Shown in pieces: positions 4,761 to 5,953 of a DNA stretch of 5,953 nt (position 1 is the stretch's first letter; every line of letters begins with the position of its first letter). Under the pieces are notes generated by a model. The model made no database searches and was not told the DNA's origin. It saw only the letters and a program-made list of their open reading frames with translations. Origin of the DNA: an uncultured bacterium. GTDB taxonomy: Bacteria; Patescibacteriota; Dojkabacteria; B142; OLB20. The translations under genes and the position numbers were made by a program. The stretch lies in NCBI GenBank assembly GCA_937889205.1, contig CALARN010000029.1, positions 1-5,953 on the forward strand. Reading direction: 5' to 3'.

Positions 4761-5953
4761 TTAAACTTGGTAATCTCTAATTGCAATTAGGGCTTCTGTG
4801 ATCCAGGGCTTCAAACTTGTTGCATTAGCAAAAGCGCCTTGTTGTAGCTGAATTCTGCCAATTTCATCGTTTATTTTCAACTTACGACCTAGCATAGGCG
4901 TAAGAATTATCATACCGGCAGTATCGGCCTTGGTTACATCGTATCCAGGCTCAATAAATAACAAAGCCTTATCACGGTCTTCGTCTAGAAAAATCGTATT
5001 AGGCTTTGCCTGTCCGGTTACCCTATCTACTGCAGCATTATCACCTTGTAAGCGATAATACCCCATTGCTACCTGATAATGCACCTCTTCATCTTTCAAA
5101 GCTCTCACAAAAATCTGTGAGAATTCTTGAGGTAATAAATTCAGCTCATTATACTTAGCTATATCAATTTCATAAGCTACTTCTAAGAATTCAGCAAGGT
5201 GTAATAAGGCAAGAGGAATTTGATTATCTTTAAGCTGAATTTTTGTAAACATAGGGATCGAAGCAGGCTGTCTAGCATTAATCTCAATAAACACATGACT
5301 GCCATCAGGCTTCACTAAAAGGTCTAATCCGAACATACCCAAATAACCTTTACTACGCATGTGTTCACCAATTTTCGTAATTTCTGCAATTAAGTTCTGT
5401 TTACCATTAACAAAATCTTGGTGATAAGAAAAATCATTACCTACTGTTGCTCCAGCTTGATTAGTAAGCTCAATAATACCGGTTATTTGTCTACTAAGCC
5501 CCCCCATAACAATTCCTTGCTTTAATACCGCTGCATTAACTGTATAAGGCACCCCGACTACTAGTTCGCTGATTTTAACAATTCTTTGTGGAAACTTTGC
5601 AATTAACGCAATGTAATCTGCTTCTGTGCTAACAAATACCGTCCCCATACCCGTGTGACCACGATCGAATTGTACTACAAAATCAGCCCCCAATTCAGCA
5701 GACAATTCAGCATAACTCTTATGAGACAATGAAGTAATAATAGTTTTTGGTAGACTAATATTTAATGTTGAGATTTCTTGATACTGACTTATTTTATTTT
5801 CAAACAAACGATTCAGTTCCGCTTTAGTGTTTATCGATTTTGCACCAAGTTCAGTTACCGCTTTTTCAAAAGCAGGTGAGATTTTAAAGGTCTGCACAAA
5901 GTTTACAGCGCCTTTAGTTTCTTGAAAATATTTTTGAAAATGCGCATTACGAA
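4761..5953 (-). CDS. ATP-grasp domain ligase, 5' end beyond window
   Basis: ATP-grasp enzymes join a carboxylate to an amine or thiol through an acyl-phosphate, using ATP and Mg. Numbering from the GTG at 5897, a glycine-rich ATP loop lies at 74-88 (VVQFDRGHTGMGTVF), a central strand region at 104-140, and the Mg/ATP-binding block GMFGLDLLVK...FIEINARQPAS at 187-213, where Glu205 and Asn207 are the expected metal ligands. About 140 further residues follow as a C-terminal domain without a clear family match. A Gln replaces the usual Lys just before the loop. The GTG at 5897 is not the true start: the frame stays open to the window edge and encodes a plausible continuation (RNAHFQKYFQETKGAVNF), so an N-terminal domain is missing from view. 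The downstream neighbour, 9 bases away, is the NlpC/P60-like hydrolase. The specific substrate cannot be assigned. Confidence 0.85.
   Translation of the reverse strand, partial: RNAHFQKYFQETKGAVNFVQTFKISPAFEKAVTELGAKSINTKAELNRLFENKISQYQEISTLNISLPKTIITSLSHKSYAELSAELGADFVVQFDRGHTGMGTVFVSTEADYIALIAKFPQRIVKISELVVGVPYTVNAAVLKQGIVMGGLSRQITGIIELTNQAGATVGNDFSYHQDFVNGKQNLIAEITKIGEHMRSKGYLGMFGLDLLVKPDGSHVFIEINARQPASIPMFTKIQLKDNQIPLALLHLAEFLEVAYEIDIAKYNELNLLPQEFSQIFVRALKDEEVHYQVAMGYYRLQGDNAAVDRVTGQAKPNTIFLDEDRDKALLFIEPGYDVTKADTAGMIILTPMLGRKLKINDEIGRIQLQQGAFANATSLKPWITEALIAIRDYQV

Noticed and set aside
558..4763. Possible reassignment of TGA, since no gene here stops with TGA
   Set aside because: No in-frame TGA occurs inside any gene, and six stops (five TAA, one TAG) are too few in AT-rich DNA to infer an altered code.
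5895..5897. GTG as the start codon of the ATP-grasp gene
   Set aside because: The frame remains open for 18 more codons to the window edge and reads as plausible protein, so this GTG is most likely an internal Val codon.

Overview
This AT-rich window (roughly 35-37% GC by eye) is bacterial chromosome. It is built around a compact heat-shock operon, hrcA-grpE-dnaK, read on the minus strand from about 3868 down to 558. Gene order, HrcA regulation and the full-length Gram-negative-like DnaK are common to many bacteria. The unusually short HrcA (243 residues), the absence of Shine-Dalgarno motifs at the start codons I could inspect, and poorly recognisable accessory genes suggest a reduced-genome lineage such as the Patescibacteria/CPR. 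That placement is an inference from style, not from a marker gene. All stops are TAA or TAG, and no in-frame TGA occurs inside the genes.

Layout from the right edge, in transcription order on the minus strand. (1) An ATP-grasp ligase whose reading frame runs off the right edge, so its 5' end is missing. (2) Nine bases downstream, a cytoplasmic NlpC/P60-like cysteine hydrolase. (3) A 97-base gap holding a CIRCE operator (3909-3935) that overlaps the -35 box of a good extended -10 promoter. (4) hrcA, grpE and dnaK, separated by 24 and 32 bases. The left end is a separate unit on the plus strand: an extended -10 promoter, a small cysteine-containing protein of unknown function, and a strong hairpin terminator in the convergent gap between it and dnaK. 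No dnaJ follows dnaK.

The heat-shock genes form an expected feedback circuit. HrcA binds CIRCE and shuts off its own promoter and the chaperones behind it. GrpE is the nucleotide exchange factor for DnaK. The ATP-grasp and NlpC/P60-like genes look like a separate two-gene unit that pairs an amide-bond-forming enzyme with an amide-bond-cleaving one; their substrate cannot be read from sequence.

The most unusual signal is in GrpE. Residues 16-44 contain 12 cysteines, mostly as CxC repeats separated by Asp, Glu and Asn. This resembles a metallothionein-like metal-binding tail placed ahead of an otherwise ordinary GrpE. Second in interest is the ATP-grasp/hydrolase pair, then the small unknown Cys protein and the minimised HrcA.
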